DNA of 64,000 nucleotides from Pseudomonadota bacterium (GTDB taxonomy: Bacteria; Pseudomonadota; Alphaproteobacteria; Rhizobiales; Beijerinckiaceae). The notes under the pieces are model-generated. The model saw only the letters and a list, made by a program, of their open reading frames with translations, made no database searches and was not told the DNA's origin. Numbering within the stretch: the first letter of the stretch is position 1; each line of letters opens with the position of its first letter. Location: contig JAEWKH010000025.1 of the NCBI GenBank assembly GCA_023386155.1, forward strand, positions 1-64,000, read 5' to 3'. A program made the position numbers and the translations under genes. Shown here in pieces: positions 52,335 through 60,340 of this stretch.

Positions 52335-53657
52335 ATGTCGTTTCGCAAATTTAGCCTAGGATTAGCTGCCGCAACGATGCTCGCCGGCATGGCCCTGCCT
52401 GCCTTCGCGCAGGACTCGGTCTATGTTCCCCTCTTCACCTACCGGACTGGCCCCTTCGCCGGATCCGGCACGCCCATCGCCGACGGCATGCACGATTACC
52501 TGCGCATGCTCAACGAGCGCGACGGCGGCATCGGTGGCGTGAAGCTCGTGCTCGAGGAATGCGAGACCGGCTACGACACCAAGAAGGGCGTCGAGTGCTA
52601 CGAAGCCGTGAAGGGCAAGAATCCCGTCATCGTCAATCCCTGGTCGACGGGCATCACCCTGCCGCTGATCCCGCGCGCCTCGGTCGACAAGATCCCGATC
52701 CTGTCCATGGCCTACGGTCTCTCGGCCTCGGCCCGCGGCGACATCTTCCCCTGGGTTTTCAACCCGCCGGACACCTATTGGGACGGCATGTCGATGATCA
52801 TCAAGTATATCGGCCAGAAGGAAGGCGGCCTCGACAAGCTGAAAGGCAAGAAGATTGGCTTCCTGCATCTCGATGCGAGCTACGGCAAGGAACCGATCCC
52901 GCTGCTGCAGGAACTGTCGAAGGAGCTGGGCTTCGAGGTCGCGCTCTATCCCGTCGCCGCGCAGGACATGCAGAACCAGTCCTCGCAATGGCTCAGCGCC
53001 CGCCGCGACCGTCCCGACTACATGATCATGTGGGGCTGGGGTTCCATGAACGGCGCCGCCGTGAAGGAGGCGGTGCGCTCGGGCTACCCGATGGACAAGT
53101 TCTACTCCGTCTGGTGGCCGGGCGAGGATGACGCCCGCTCCGGCGGCGCCGGCGCCAAGGGCTTCAAGATGCTCAACTGGCACGCGGTGGGAACGAACTT
53201 CCCCGCCATTCAGGACATCCAGAAGCATGTGGTCGACAAGGGCCTCTCGAAAGCACCGAAGGACAAGGTCGGCGAACTGCTCTACAACCGCGGCGTCTAC
53301 AACTCGCTGCTGATCGCCGAGGGCATCGCCCAGGCCCAGAAGCTTACCGGCAAGAAGGCCGTGACCGGTGAGGACGTGCGCCGCGGGATGGAGAACATCA
53401 AGCTCGATCCAGCCCGTCTGAAGGAACTCGGGCTCGAGGGCTTCACCGATCAGCTGGTCCTCTCCTGCAATGATCATAATGGCCATCGCCCGGCCTTCAT
53501 GCAGGAATGGGACGGCACGAAATGGGTGAAGATCTCGGATCCCATCGAGCCTATGACCGACCGGGTGAAAAGCCAGCTCGATGCGGCTGCCAAGGATTAT
53601 GCCGAGAAGAACGCCGGCTGGCCCAAGCGCACGGAAGCCTGCGACAAGGCGAGCTAG
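52335..53657 (+). CDS. Periplasmic substrate-binding protein of the Liv-type transporter
   Basis: The protein has 440 aa. A signal peptide (FRKFSLGLAAATMLAGMALPAFA, cleaved before QDSVY) precedes a type I periplasmic binding fold (Peripla_BP_6): RTGPFAGSGTPIADGMHDYL, VKLVLEECETGYDTKKGVECYE, KKIGFLHLDASYGKEPIPLL. The length is above that of amino-acid binders, as in the family that binds aromatic or aliphatic acids. A large palindrome separates it from livF. Confidence 0.92.
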   Translation: MSFRKFSLGLAAATMLAGMALPAFAQDSVYVPLFTYRTGPFAGSGTPIADGMHDYLRMLNERDGGIGGVKLVLEECETGYDTKKGVECYEAVKGKNPVIVNPWSTGITLPLIPRASVDKIPILSMAYGLSASARGDIFPWVFNPPDTYWDGMSMIIKYIGQKEGGLDKLKGKKIGFLHLDASYGKEPIPLLQELSKELGFEVALYPVAAQDMQNQSSQWLSARRDRPDYMIMWGWGSMNGAAVKEAVRSGYPMDKFYSVWWPGEDDARSGGAGAKGFKMLNWHAVGTNFPAIQDIQKHVVDKGLSKAPKDKVGELLYNRGVYNSLLIAEGIAQAQKLTGKKAVTGEDVRRGMENIKLDPARLKELGLEGFTDQLVLSCNDHNGHRPAFMQEWDGTKWVKISDPIEPMTDRVKSQLDAAAKDYAEKNAGWPKRTEACDKAS

Positions 53658-53670
53658 TTCAGAGGCTCTA

Positions 53671-53792
53671 CCCTCTCCCCTATGCGGGAGAGGGTGGCGA
53701 ATGAAATGAGCCGGGAGAGGGGCTGTCCGATTGAGCACTGCCCCTCTCCCACCCTGCTTCGCAGGGCACCCTCTCCCGCATAGGGGAGAGGG
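53671..53792. repeat. Large palindromic repeat between binding-protein gene and livF
   Basis: Perfect 26-bp arms lie at 53671-53696 (CCCTCTCCCCTATGCGGG...) and 53767-53792, with a second stem inside (GGGAGAGGGGC against GCCCCTCTCCC) and a CCCTGCTTCGCAGGG hairpin. The whole folds into a branched structure. It could attenuate or stabilise the polycistronic transcript; it resembles known Rhizobiales intergenic repeats. Confidence 0.88.
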
Positions 53793-53805
53793 CTTGGAGA
53801 TTGAA

Positions 53806-54639
53806 ATGATCGCTTCAGCTCTACAGCCAGCCACGGCCCCAACCGTCCTCAACGTCAACAACATCGAGGTCGTCTACGATCACGTGATCCTCGTGCTCAA
53901 GGGCGTCTCGCTCAACGTGCCCAAGGGCGGCATCGTGGCCTTGCTCGGCGCGAACGGAGCCGGCAAGACGACGACGCTGAAGGCCATCTCCAACCTGCTG
54001 CGTGCGGAACGTGGCGAGGTGACGAAGGGCACCATCGAGTTCAACGGCGAGCGTGTTGATCGCCTGTCGCCCAACGAGCTGGTGCGGCGCGGCTGCATCC
54101 AGGTTCTGGAAGGCCGCCACTGCTTCGGCCATCTCACCATCGAGGAGAACCTGCTCACCGGCGCGTTCACGCGCAAGGACGGGAGCGCCGCCATCCGGCG
54201 CGATCTCGAGGCGATCTACGAGTACTTCCCTCGCCTCAAGCAGCGGCGCTCCTCCATGGCGGGCTATACCTCCGGGGGCGAGCAGCAGATGTGCGCCATC
54301 GGCCGGGCGATGATGTCCCGCCCCTCCATGATCCTGCTCGACGAGCCTTCCATGGGCCTCGCGCCGCAGATCGTGGAGGAAATCTTCGAGATCGTGCGCA
54401 AGCTCAACGCGACCGAGGGCGTCTCCTTCCTGCTCGCCGAGCAGAACACCAACATGGCGCTGAAGTACGCCACCTACGGATACATCCTCGAGACGGGGCG
54501 CGTCGTCATGGACGGGCCCGCGCAGATGCTGCGCGAGAACGAGGACGTGAAGGAGTTCTATCTCGGGGTTTCGGAAGGAGACCGCAAATCCTTCCGCGCG
54601 GTGAAGAGCTACAAGCGCCGCAAGCGCTGGCTGGCGTGA
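53806..54639 (+). CDS. livF: Branched-chain-type ABC transporter ATP-binding protein (LivF)
   Basis: The protein has 277 aa from ATG 53806; upstream codons run through the repeat and are rejected. Walker A GANGAGKTT, GRHCFGHLTIEENLLTGAF, signature YTSGGEQQMCAIGRAMM and Walker B MILLDEPSMGLAP are present. A basic tail (SYKRRKRW) is longer than usual. It is the second ATPase of the transporter. Confidence 0.93.
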   Translation: MIASALQPATAPTVLNVNNIEVVYDHVILVLKGVSLNVPKGGIVALLGANGAGKTTTLKAISNLLRAERGEVTKGTIEFNGERVDRLSPNELVRRGCIQVLEGRHCFGHLTIEENLLTGAFTRKDGSAAIRRDLEAIYEYFPRLKQRRSSMAGYTSGGEQQMCAIGRAMMSRPSMILLDEPSMGLAPQIVEEIFEIVRKLNATEGVSFLLAEQNTNMALKYATYGYILETGRVVMDGPAQMLRENEDVKEFYLGVSEGDRKSFRAVKSYKRRKRWLA

Positions 54640-54661
54640 CCGCGCTTGACGCAACATCCTG

Positions 54662-54713
54662 GCGCATCGTTGAGTGCGAAAACCGGATCCACTTTTTTCG
54701 CACGATGCGCTAG
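54662..54713. repeat. Dispersed GCGCATCG hairpin repeat
   Basis: GCGCATCG and CGATGCGC frame AAAACCGGATCCACTTTTTTCG with TGAGTGCG/CGCA pairing, ending in CTAG. It is a single unit of the family described at 23.1 kb, located just after livF. Confidence 0.8.
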
Positions 54714-54773
54714 CACTTCCTACGCTTGGGATTCGTGGGCGATAATGGACCCACGCCGTTTCGGGGCGCTTCG

Positions 54774-55163
54774 ATGAATTTTTTAAAAGCCGTCAAAACA
54801 TGCCTGAACAAGTACGCGGACTTCTCGGGACGCGCGCGGCGCTCCGAGTACTGGTACTTCTTCCTGTTCCTGGTGATCGTCGACACGGTCGCGAGCATTC
54901 TCGACTCTGCGCTCTTCGGCGATCTTTCGGCTCTTTACCTGATTGCCACATTGGCCCTGATCGTGCCGAGCATCGCCGCGGGCGTGCGGCGCCTGCACGA
55001 TACGAACAGGTCAGGTTGGTGGCTGTTGCTCGGCTTCATTCCCGTGATCGGAGCCATCGTGCTCATCGTGTTCTTCTGCCAGCGCGGCACTGCCGGACCG
55101 AACCAGTTCGGTCCCGATCCGTTGCAGGCCGCGATCTCGGACGGGTACATGGTCCACAGCTGA
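54774..55163 (+). CDS. DUF805 membrane protein
   Basis: The protein has 129 aa from ATG 54774. It has the family opening FLKAVKTCLNKYADFSGRARRSEYWYFFLFLVI, further hydrophobic helices, and RRLHDTNRSGWWLLLGFIPVIGAIVLIVFFCQRGTAGPNQFGPDP, which is the DUF805 signature. It is an inner-membrane protein of unknown function. It stands alone between livF and the ligase gene. Confidence 0.93.
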   Translation: MNFLKAVKTCLNKYADFSGRARRSEYWYFFLFLVIVDTVASILDSALFGDLSALYLIATLALIVPSIAAGVRRLHDTNRSGWWLLLGFIPVIGAIVLIVFFCQRGTAGPNQFGPDPLQAAISDGYMVHS

Positions 55164-55288
55164 TGGCCGGGACCGCGGGTGTGTCGTGCGAAACGGTGGA
55201 TGGGGCTTTTCGTGGGGAACGATGCGCCAGCTGAAAGAAGAAGCATAGGATAGCCGGCACATAGTCGGACGATACGGAGGGAAGGCTC

Positions 55289-56521
55289 TTGGCAGATCAT
55301 TACGACGCGCTCGAAACCCGGGATCCCGCCGAGCGCGAGGCCTCGCTGTTCGCGCGCCTGCCGGATATCCTGAAGCAGGCCACCAAGGCCCCGGCTTATG
55401 CGGAGCGCTTCAGGGGCATCGATCTCGACGGCGTCAGGAGCCGCGAAGCGCTCGCCGCGCTGCCCGTGCTCCGCAAGGCCGAATTGCCGGCCCTTCAGAA
55501 GGCATCCCGCCCCTTCGGAGGCTTCGTGGCCGATGAGCCGGGATCGTTCGGACGCCTCTTCACGTCGCCCGGCCCGATCTTCGAACCGGAAACGGCCACC
55601 GCCGATCCATGGCGCGCGGCGCGCGGCCTCTTCGCCGCCGGCTTCAGGCGCGGCAATGTGGTTCTCAATACGTTCAGCTATCACCTGACGCCCGGCGGCT
55701 TCATCATGGATTCCGGAGCCCGCGCGCTCGGCTGCGCCGTCATCCCGGCAGGCCCCGGCAACACGGAACAGCAATTCGAGCTGATCGAGGCTTATCGTCC
55801 TGTGGCCTATTGCGGCACGCCGGATTTCCTCAAGGTTCTGCTCGACGGCGCGGCATCGTCGGGGCGCGACGTCTCGTCCATCGGGCGCGCGCTCGTTTCC
55901 GGCGCAGCCTTCCCGAAGTCGTTGCAGGAGGAGTTCTCCGCAAGGGGCATCGAGGCCTATCAGGCCTATGCTACGGCCGATCTCGGCTTCGTGGCCCACG
56001 AGACCTCCGCCCGCGAAGGGCTTGTCGTCAATGAGGACATCATCGTCGAGATCGTGCGCCCCGGCACGGGCGATCCGGTGCCCGAAGGCGATGTCGGCGA
56101 AATCGTCGTGACGACGCTCGATCCGCACCGCCCCTTCATCCGCCTCGCTCTCGGGGACCTCACGGCCGCGATGCCCGGCATCAGTCCCTGCGGACGCACC
56201 AACATGCGCATCAAGGGCTGGATGGGCCGCGCCGATCAGGCCACGAAGGTCAAAGGCATGTTCGTGCGGCCGGAGCAGGTCGCAGAGATCGGCCGGCGCC
56301 ATCCCGAGCTCGGCCGCCTGCGCCTCGTCGTGACGCGCGAGGGCGAAACGGATATCATGACGCTCCTGGCCGAAACGGACGAGCCGAGCGCCGGCCTCTC
56401 TTCGGCGGTTTCCGCATCGCTTCACTCCATCGCGAAACTCAAAGGGACGGTGACCTTCGCGACGCCCGGGAGCCTTCCGAACGACGGCAAGGTAATCGCG
56501 GACGAGCGGACATATGGTTGA
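55289..56521 (+). CDS. Phenylacetate-CoA-ligase-like AMP-forming enzyme
   Basis: The protein has 410 aa and starts at TTG 55289 behind GGAGGG. Features are the PaaK-like layout: LFTSPGPIFEPE, NTFSYHLTPGGFIMDSGARALGCAVIPAGPGNTEQQ, YCGTPDFLKVLLD, VSGAAFPKSLQEEF, and a C-terminal GRADQATKVKGMFVRPEQV. It probably activates an aromatic or related acid. Its place behind the liv genes and DUF805 fits a shared catabolic locus with the ligase at 47.4 kb. Confidence 0.85.
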   Translation: MADHYDALETRDPAEREASLFARLPDILKQATKAPAYAERFRGIDLDGVRSREALAALPVLRKAELPALQKASRPFGGFVADEPGSFGRLFTSPGPIFEPETATADPWRAARGLFAAGFRRGNVVLNTFSYHLTPGGFIMDSGARALGCAVIPAGPGNTEQQFELIEAYRPVAYCGTPDFLKVLLDGAASSGRDVSSIGRALVSGAAFPKSLQEEFSARGIEAYQAYATADLGFVAHETSAREGLVVNEDIIVEIVRPGTGDPVPEGDVGEIVVTTLDPHRPFIRLALGDLTAAMPGISPCGRTNMRIKGWMGRADQATKVKGMFVRPEQVAEIGRRHPELGRLRLVVTREGETDIMTLLAETDEPSAGLSSAVSASLHSIAKLKGTVTFATPGSLPNDGKVIADERTYG

Positions 56522-56662
56522 GCGGCTCTTTTCACACCGGCAATCAGGACTTGCACGAATGCAAGACGAGCGGAGCCGAGACGTCTTGAACGCACGACTC
56601 ACGATTCATAAGCTTGAGTTTACGTATGATTCGAATGGAAAAACTGAGGATGCTCAAAAAGA

Positions 56663-56687
56663 AAGAGCACCGTTCAGGTGCTCTTTA
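56663..56687. terminator. Perfect 10-bp stem, probable (bidirectional) terminator
   Basis: AAAGAGCACC, loop GTTCA, GGTGCTCTTT. On the plus strand only TTT ends the stem; on the minus strand TCTTTTTGAG follows, a better U-tract. It may end the ligase transcript. Confidence 0.55.
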
Positions 56688-56856
56688 AGGTGTCCGGCCG
56701 TAGGGGCAAAAAAGACCGGAGATGCCTATAAACACCGAGGAACTGAATTGGTTCCAAAACTTTCTCGAAAAAACTTTATCGCCAAGCCCACGCCTCATTC
56801 AGGTCACGTTTTCGGGGTCTAGGGCTGAGCTTCCCGTGGGGGCAAACACGGGCCGG

Positions 56857-56906
56857 GGCCGCGACCACAGATCCTTCAAGGGACGGGGTCGCGGCCATTT
56901 TCTTTT
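56857..56906 (+). terminator. Orphan intrinsic terminator
   Basis: GGCCGCGACC (56857-56866) and GGTCGCGGCC (56887-56896) pair perfectly over a 20-base loop, followed by ATTTTCTTTT. No protein gene lies between it and the preceding hairpin, so it may end a small RNA. Confidence 0.65.
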
Positions 56907-57005
56907 CTGAAGCTTGGCTGTGCGGGACATGAGAACGGAAGCGCGCGATCGGATCCCGAGAAAGGGCATCCCATCGCGCCCGGCGCGCAGCCGTGTCAGC
57001 CCATG

Positions 57006-57035
57006 AAAAAGGCCCGGGGTCGCCCCCGGGCCTTT
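57006..57035 (-). terminator. Intrinsic terminator of the outer-membrane protein gene
   Basis: GGCCCGGGG (57011-57019) and CCCCGGGCC (57024-57032) form a strong stem. Read on the minus strand it is followed by TTTTTC and lies about 20 bases after the stop at 57056. Confidence 0.75.
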
Positions 57036-57055
57036 CCATTTACTGGCTATACGGG

Positions 57056-57826
57056 TCAGTAGGTACCGAACTTGAAGTTCAGCTTGGCGCGGGCAACGAA
57101 GAAGTCGTTGTCGTTGCTGCCGACGGCGGGAGACACGATATCGACGGGCGCACCGCCGACCGGCGTGAAGGTGCCGACGAAGCCGCCACCGAAGTCGTCG
57201 TCGTCATCGAAGCCGAGCCACAGGCCTTCGAGACCGAAGGTCACTGCCGAGGAGCCGAACCAGTTCACCGGCAGAGCCCACTCGACGCCGCCACCGACCA
57301 CCCAGCCGGTATTGTCGTCGGTATAGGCCAGACCGCCGGTGGCGTAGATCAGCACGCGGTCGAACGCGACACCCGCGCGGGCACGCACGGTGCCGAACCA
57401 ATCCGACAGGTTGCTGCGGAACGCGCCGGGCACGAAGGTGCCTGGAGCGCCGGCCGGGATGAACGCAACATTCTCATCCTGGTCGGTATCAGCCCACTGG
57501 ATGTCGGTTTCGAGACCGATCACGAAGGAACCGATCTGGTAGTTGTAACCGATCTGACCACCGCCGGTGAATCCGCCGTCACCATTGTCCGGGAAGAACA
57601 AAGTACCGGGAACTGCTCCGCCCAGGACCACGGTTTGCCGATCATTGTCACGCCAGCCCCAGCCGGCGTTCACACCGGCGTAGAAGCCGGTCCAGGTGAA
57701 GATCGGAGCCGCGATGATCGGAGCCGGAGGCGGTGCCTGACTGGGTAGATCGGCGGCAGAGGCAGCGGTTGCAGCAAGCGTCACGCTTGCAACCCCTGCG
57801 AGGAGGCTAAGTACGCACTTTCTCAT
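57056..57826 (-). CDS. Outer-membrane beta-barrel protein (Omp31/porin-like family)
   Basis: The protein has 256 aa. A signal peptide (KCVLSLLAGVASVTLAATAASAA) is followed by a proline-rich spacer and the rhizobial Omp31/OmpA-like barrel: IFTWTGFYAGVNAGWGWRD, GGGQIGYNYQIGSFVIGLETDIQWAD, VRARAGVAFDRVLIYATGGLAYTD, and a C-terminal VARAKLNFKFGTY strand ending in an aromatic residue. Such proteins are abundant surface antigens. It has a strong terminator and an upstream gene-free region. Confidence 0.9.
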   Translation of the reverse strand: MRKCVLSLLAGVASVTLAATAASAADLPSQAPPPAPIIAAPIFTWTGFYAGVNAGWGWRDNDRQTVVLGGAVPGTLFFPDNGDGGFTGGGQIGYNYQIGSFVIGLETDIQWADTDQDENVAFIPAGAPGTFVPGAFRSNLSDWFGTVRARAGVAFDRVLIYATGGLAYTDDNTGWVVGGGVEWALPVNWFGSSAVTFGLEGLWLGFDDDDDFGGGFVGTFTPVGGAPVDIVSPAVGSNDNDFFVARAKLNFKFGTY

Positions 57827-58142
57827 AACCGTAACCCCTTAGTGTGAGGACTCACGGTAGAAACTTACGCCGGTTCCGCTTAGGAAAGCTATTGCAAAGG
57901 AGCAACACCTACATGTTCGATTAGTATTCAAGAGGCGCAAAGGTAGTACTACTTTCGCTATAGAGAATATTGTCCATAGATGCAGAAATAAGTCTCTTAA
58001 CAAGCTCTTCAAAGTCATTTGACATTACTTTGAATGCATGCCCTAATAATCGCGTTTTCGGCTTGACAACCGAAGGCGAGGAGATCACTCAACCCTGCCC
58101 TCCGGGCGGGGTTTTTTCTGGGCCCGGAGCATCGGCCAGCCA
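57827..58142. other. Gene-free stretch upstream of the outer-membrane protein gene
   Basis: About 315 bases of A+T-rich sequence with no supported gene. It should hold the promoter of the minus-strand barrel gene, and on the plus strand it ends in the terminator at 58092, so a plus-strand small RNA is possible. Confidence 0.5.
58092..58118 (+). terminator. Orphan intrinsic terminator
   Basis: ACCCTGCCC (58092-58100) pairs with GGGCGGGGT (58104-58112) with one G:U, loop TCC, then TTTTTT. There is no protein gene upstream on the plus strand. Confidence 0.7.
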
Positions 58143-58188
58143 GCGCATCGTGCGCAAAACCGGGTCCACTTCTTCACACGATGCGCTA
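58143..58188. repeat. Dispersed GCGCATCG hairpin repeat providing a stop codon
   Basis: GCGCATCGTG and CACGATGCGC enclose CAAAACCGGGTCCACTTCTTCA. The terminal CTA (58186-58188) is the TAG stop of the minus-strand HTH gene. Confidence 0.8.
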
Positions 58189-58629
58189 AAGATCCCCCAG
58201 AAGCAATTGCGCCTGACGGCTCGGCCGTGAACTCTTTTTCTGCGACGATGGGAGTCCTTTCGCCGCACGGCGTTCGGGCCGCTTCCCGGCATTGTCGCTC
58301 GCGATTCGCGCTTTGGCCTTGTCCCGGGCAACTGCCTCCGGCGAGGCCGGATCGTCATGGAGCCACTTGCCGCGTTTGATCACTTCGTTGACACGGCCCT
58401 GATTGACACCGAGCTGGAAGGCGATTTCCTGCTGGGTCATCTCGGTCGTTCCGTGCAGCTCCAGGATCCGCCGGGCGAGTTCCGGCGTCATCTTGCGTCC
58501 GGCGATGCGGCGGGCCGGAGCCACCGTGCGCTTGGTGCGATCCCGCTCCCGCAGTTTTTCCAGGATGGCGAGCGCCATGTGCATTCCCTGCTCGCGCAGG
58601 GCATCCTCGAATTCCTTGAGCGTGGTCAA
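58186..58629 (-). CDS. Helix-turn-helix protein of unknown target
   Basis: Start at TTG 58629, nine bases after AAGGAG, gives 147 aa beginning TTLKEFEDALREQGMHMALAIL; TTG 58683 (165 aa) and ATG 58584 are alternatives. Residues about 60-100 (LARRILELHGTTEMTQQEIAFQLGVNQGRVNEVIKRGKWL) are a clear helix-turn-helix of the phage/terminase-small or RpiR-like type. The rest is basic and disordered. The TAG stop is the edge of a dispersed repeat, so the C-terminal tail may have been altered by its insertion. Confidence 0.7.
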   Translation of the reverse strand: MTTLKEFEDALREQGMHMALAILEKLRERDRTKRTVAPARRIAGRKMTPELARRILELHGTTEMTQQEIAFQLGVNQGRVNEVIKRGKWLHDDPASPEAVARDKAKARIASDNAGKRPERRAAKGLPSSQKKSSRPSRQAQLLLGDL

Positions 58630-58728
58630 ATCGAACGCACTCCTTCGAAGGAATGGAACTGGAAGCCTCTTCGACAAATTCAACGGCCACGCTGCGGCTT
58701 GGTTTCACGAAAGCTTAAAGCATCGTCT

Positions 58729-58771
58729 GGCGCATCGTTGAGGCGAAAACCGGAGGGCCGCACGATTCGCC
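58729..58771. repeat. Degenerate copy of the dispersed hairpin repeat
   Basis: GGCGCATCGTTGAGGCGAAAACCGG, GGGCCGCACGATTCGCC: a shortened and mismatched copy of the GCGCATCG family, between the HTH gene and the pentapeptide-repeat gene. Confidence 0.6.
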
Positions 58772-58779
58772 CGACCGGG

Positions 58780-59535
58780 TCACTCCTCCTCGTCCTTGCA
58801 GGGCCATGCTTTCGGTGGGGTAAGGCCGGCGGGTAGCTTCGTCTGCGCCGTGCCGCAGGCTATATCGAGCTGCGCCTGGGTGAGCCCCGTGACGCCGCTC
58901 AGATTCGTTCCATCGAGCTGGGTCAGATAAAGGTACGCGCCCGTCAGGTTCACGCCCTGCAGATCCAGGCTGTCCAATCGGGCTCGGGAGAGGTTCGAGT
59001 AGCTGAAGTCGACATCGGTGAGTCCCGCGCTCTGGAAAAGAACCCGTGCGAGCTCCGCCTTCGACATGGTCGCGCCCGAGAGATCAGCGCCACTGAAATC
59101 GGACCGGTTCAGCTCGGCCTTGCTGAAATTCGCTCCGGCCGCATTGACCTGGGCAAAATTCGAGCGGTTCATATCCGCCGCACTGAAGATGGCGCCGGTC
59201 AGGTTGGCCTGCCCGAAATTGGCCCGCCAGCCGAGCGCCTTGGTGAAATCCGCCTTCGACAGGTCGGCCCCCTCGAAGCGCGTGCGGCTGATCTCCGTCT
59301 CGCTCAGATTGGCGCCCGCCATTTTCGAGGCCGCGAAATCGCTCAGGGTCAGAAGAGAGCGCTGAAGGTTGATTCCCGTCAGGTTCTCATTGGTCAGCAT
59401 GAGGCGGGCCTTTGAGCATCCGGACCAGTCCACGCCAGGGCGAGGACCGTCTTGGCACTTGGCCCAGGCTGGGCCAGAGCACACGACGACGGCGATCAAG
59501 GCCCCTCCAACCTTCACGAGCAAACGCTCTTCCAT
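58780..59535 (-). CDS. Secreted pentapeptide-repeat protein
   Basis: The protein has 251 aa. A signal peptide (VKVGGALIAVVVCSGPAWA) is followed by CQDGPRPGVDWSGCSKARL and then about 25 A(D/N)LXX repeats (GANLSETEIS, GADLSKADFT, GANFSKAELNRSDFSGADLSGATMSKAEL), which build a right-handed four-sided beta-helix. Cysteines at both ends (CQDG...GC; DIACGTAQ...WPCK) suggest disulphides in the periplasm. The partner is unknown. Confidence 0.88.
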   Translation of the reverse strand: MEERLLVKVGGALIAVVVCSGPAWAKCQDGPRPGVDWSGCSKARLMLTNENLTGINLQRSLLTLSDFAASKMAGANLSETEISRTRFEGADLSKADFTKALGWRANFGQANLTGAIFSAADMNRSNFAQVNAAGANFSKAELNRSDFSGADLSGATMSKAELARVLFQSAGLTDVDFSYSNLSRARLDSLDLQGVNLTGAYLYLTQLDGTNLSGVTGLTQAQLDIACGTAQTKLPAGLTPPKAWPCKDEEE

Positions 59536-59564
59536 AAAGTCCTCTCATGTTTCTCTTCAACAAC

Positions 59565-59760
59565 TAGCGCATCGTGCGGAAAAGTGGACCCGGTTTTCAC
59601 TGGCGTGGCCCTCCGGGTCCGCTTTGAACGATGCGCCAGCCAAGAGAGAAAGCATCGGATCAATCCCAAAAGTGCAAGTCCACTTTTGGGTCCGATGCTG
59701 TAGCGCACCGGGCGGAAAAGTGGATCCGGTTTTCGCCGCCGCGGCCCTCCGGGTCCGAGG
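59565..59760. repeat. Composite cluster of dispersed palindromic repeats
   Basis: Three units in series: a GCGCATCGTGCGG hairpin with GTGGCCCTCCGGGTCCGC, a GCATCGGATC ... TTTTGGGTCCGATGC unit like the 44-bp palindrome, and a third GCGCACCGGGCGGAAAAGTGG unit. It lies upstream of the pentapeptide-repeat gene. Confidence 0.8.
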
Positions 59761-59944
59761 CTCCAGGCATTCTTACCGCCCCCCGGGGAAACCTTCCGCC
59801 ATAACTTCACCGGCGCGGACCGTAGAAATGTGACGTCGACCTTGCACATCTTACCAACTGCCCATCCAATGCCAGAACATCGACAAGACTCGACTTCCAC
59901 TTCTTATGGTCTAGCTTCTGCAGCGATCCATGTGGAGTAAAACC

Positions 59945-60172
59945 ATGCGTATTACCGTAACGTTTCCGGCTGTCGTGCTTGCGGGACTTGTCCTGAGCGG
60001 CTGCGTTGCTTCGACGGCCCCCGTGGGGGTCCTGCCGCGCGATCCCGTTCCTCCCCCGCCATCCGTCTCGGGCGAGACGCCAAGGCGTCCTGCCGCCACG
60101 CCGCGCACCGGCTCCACGTCCCAGCGGCAAGGCCTGAGCGTGCCTCGCCAGGCTTCCAGTCCTCGATCCTGA
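59945..60172 (+). CDS. Small putative lipoprotein
   Basis: From ATG 59945 the frame encodes 75 aa with a lipoprotein signal peptide (RITVTFPAVVLAGLVLSGC; lipobox LSGC, acylated Cys at about residue 20). A proline-, threonine- and serine-rich tail without predicted fold follows. It is probably anchored in the outer membrane. No family is recognised. Confidence 0.65.
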   Translation: MRITVTFPAVVLAGLVLSGCVASTAPVGVLPRDPVPPPPSVSGETPRRPAATPRTGSTSQRQGLSVPRQASSPRS

Positions 60173-60340
60173 CCTTCTTGGAAGATCGGCATCGGCCGCG
60201 TCGGACGGGCCGATGCTCCCTCCTAAAGGGTGGACACCCTCCCAAAGAGCCCATCATACTGCGCCAATGCGCAGCTGGCGCCGGTTCCAGTTCCAATGCT
60301 ATATGCCGCCACGCTGACAATGGACGCGGGATAACGATAC

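Larger units (their letters stand above)
56522..57004. other. Gene-free region with two terminator-like hairpins
   Basis: No frame here is convincing. It contains the hairpins listed at 56663 and 56857, which bracket about 170 bases that could be a separate small transcript. A frame at 56722-56910 reads straight through the second hairpin and is rejected. Confidence 0.5.

Noticed and set aside
56722..56910. 62-codon frame between two hairpins
   Set aside because: Reads through a perfect terminator stem and lacks a spaced ribosome-binding site.
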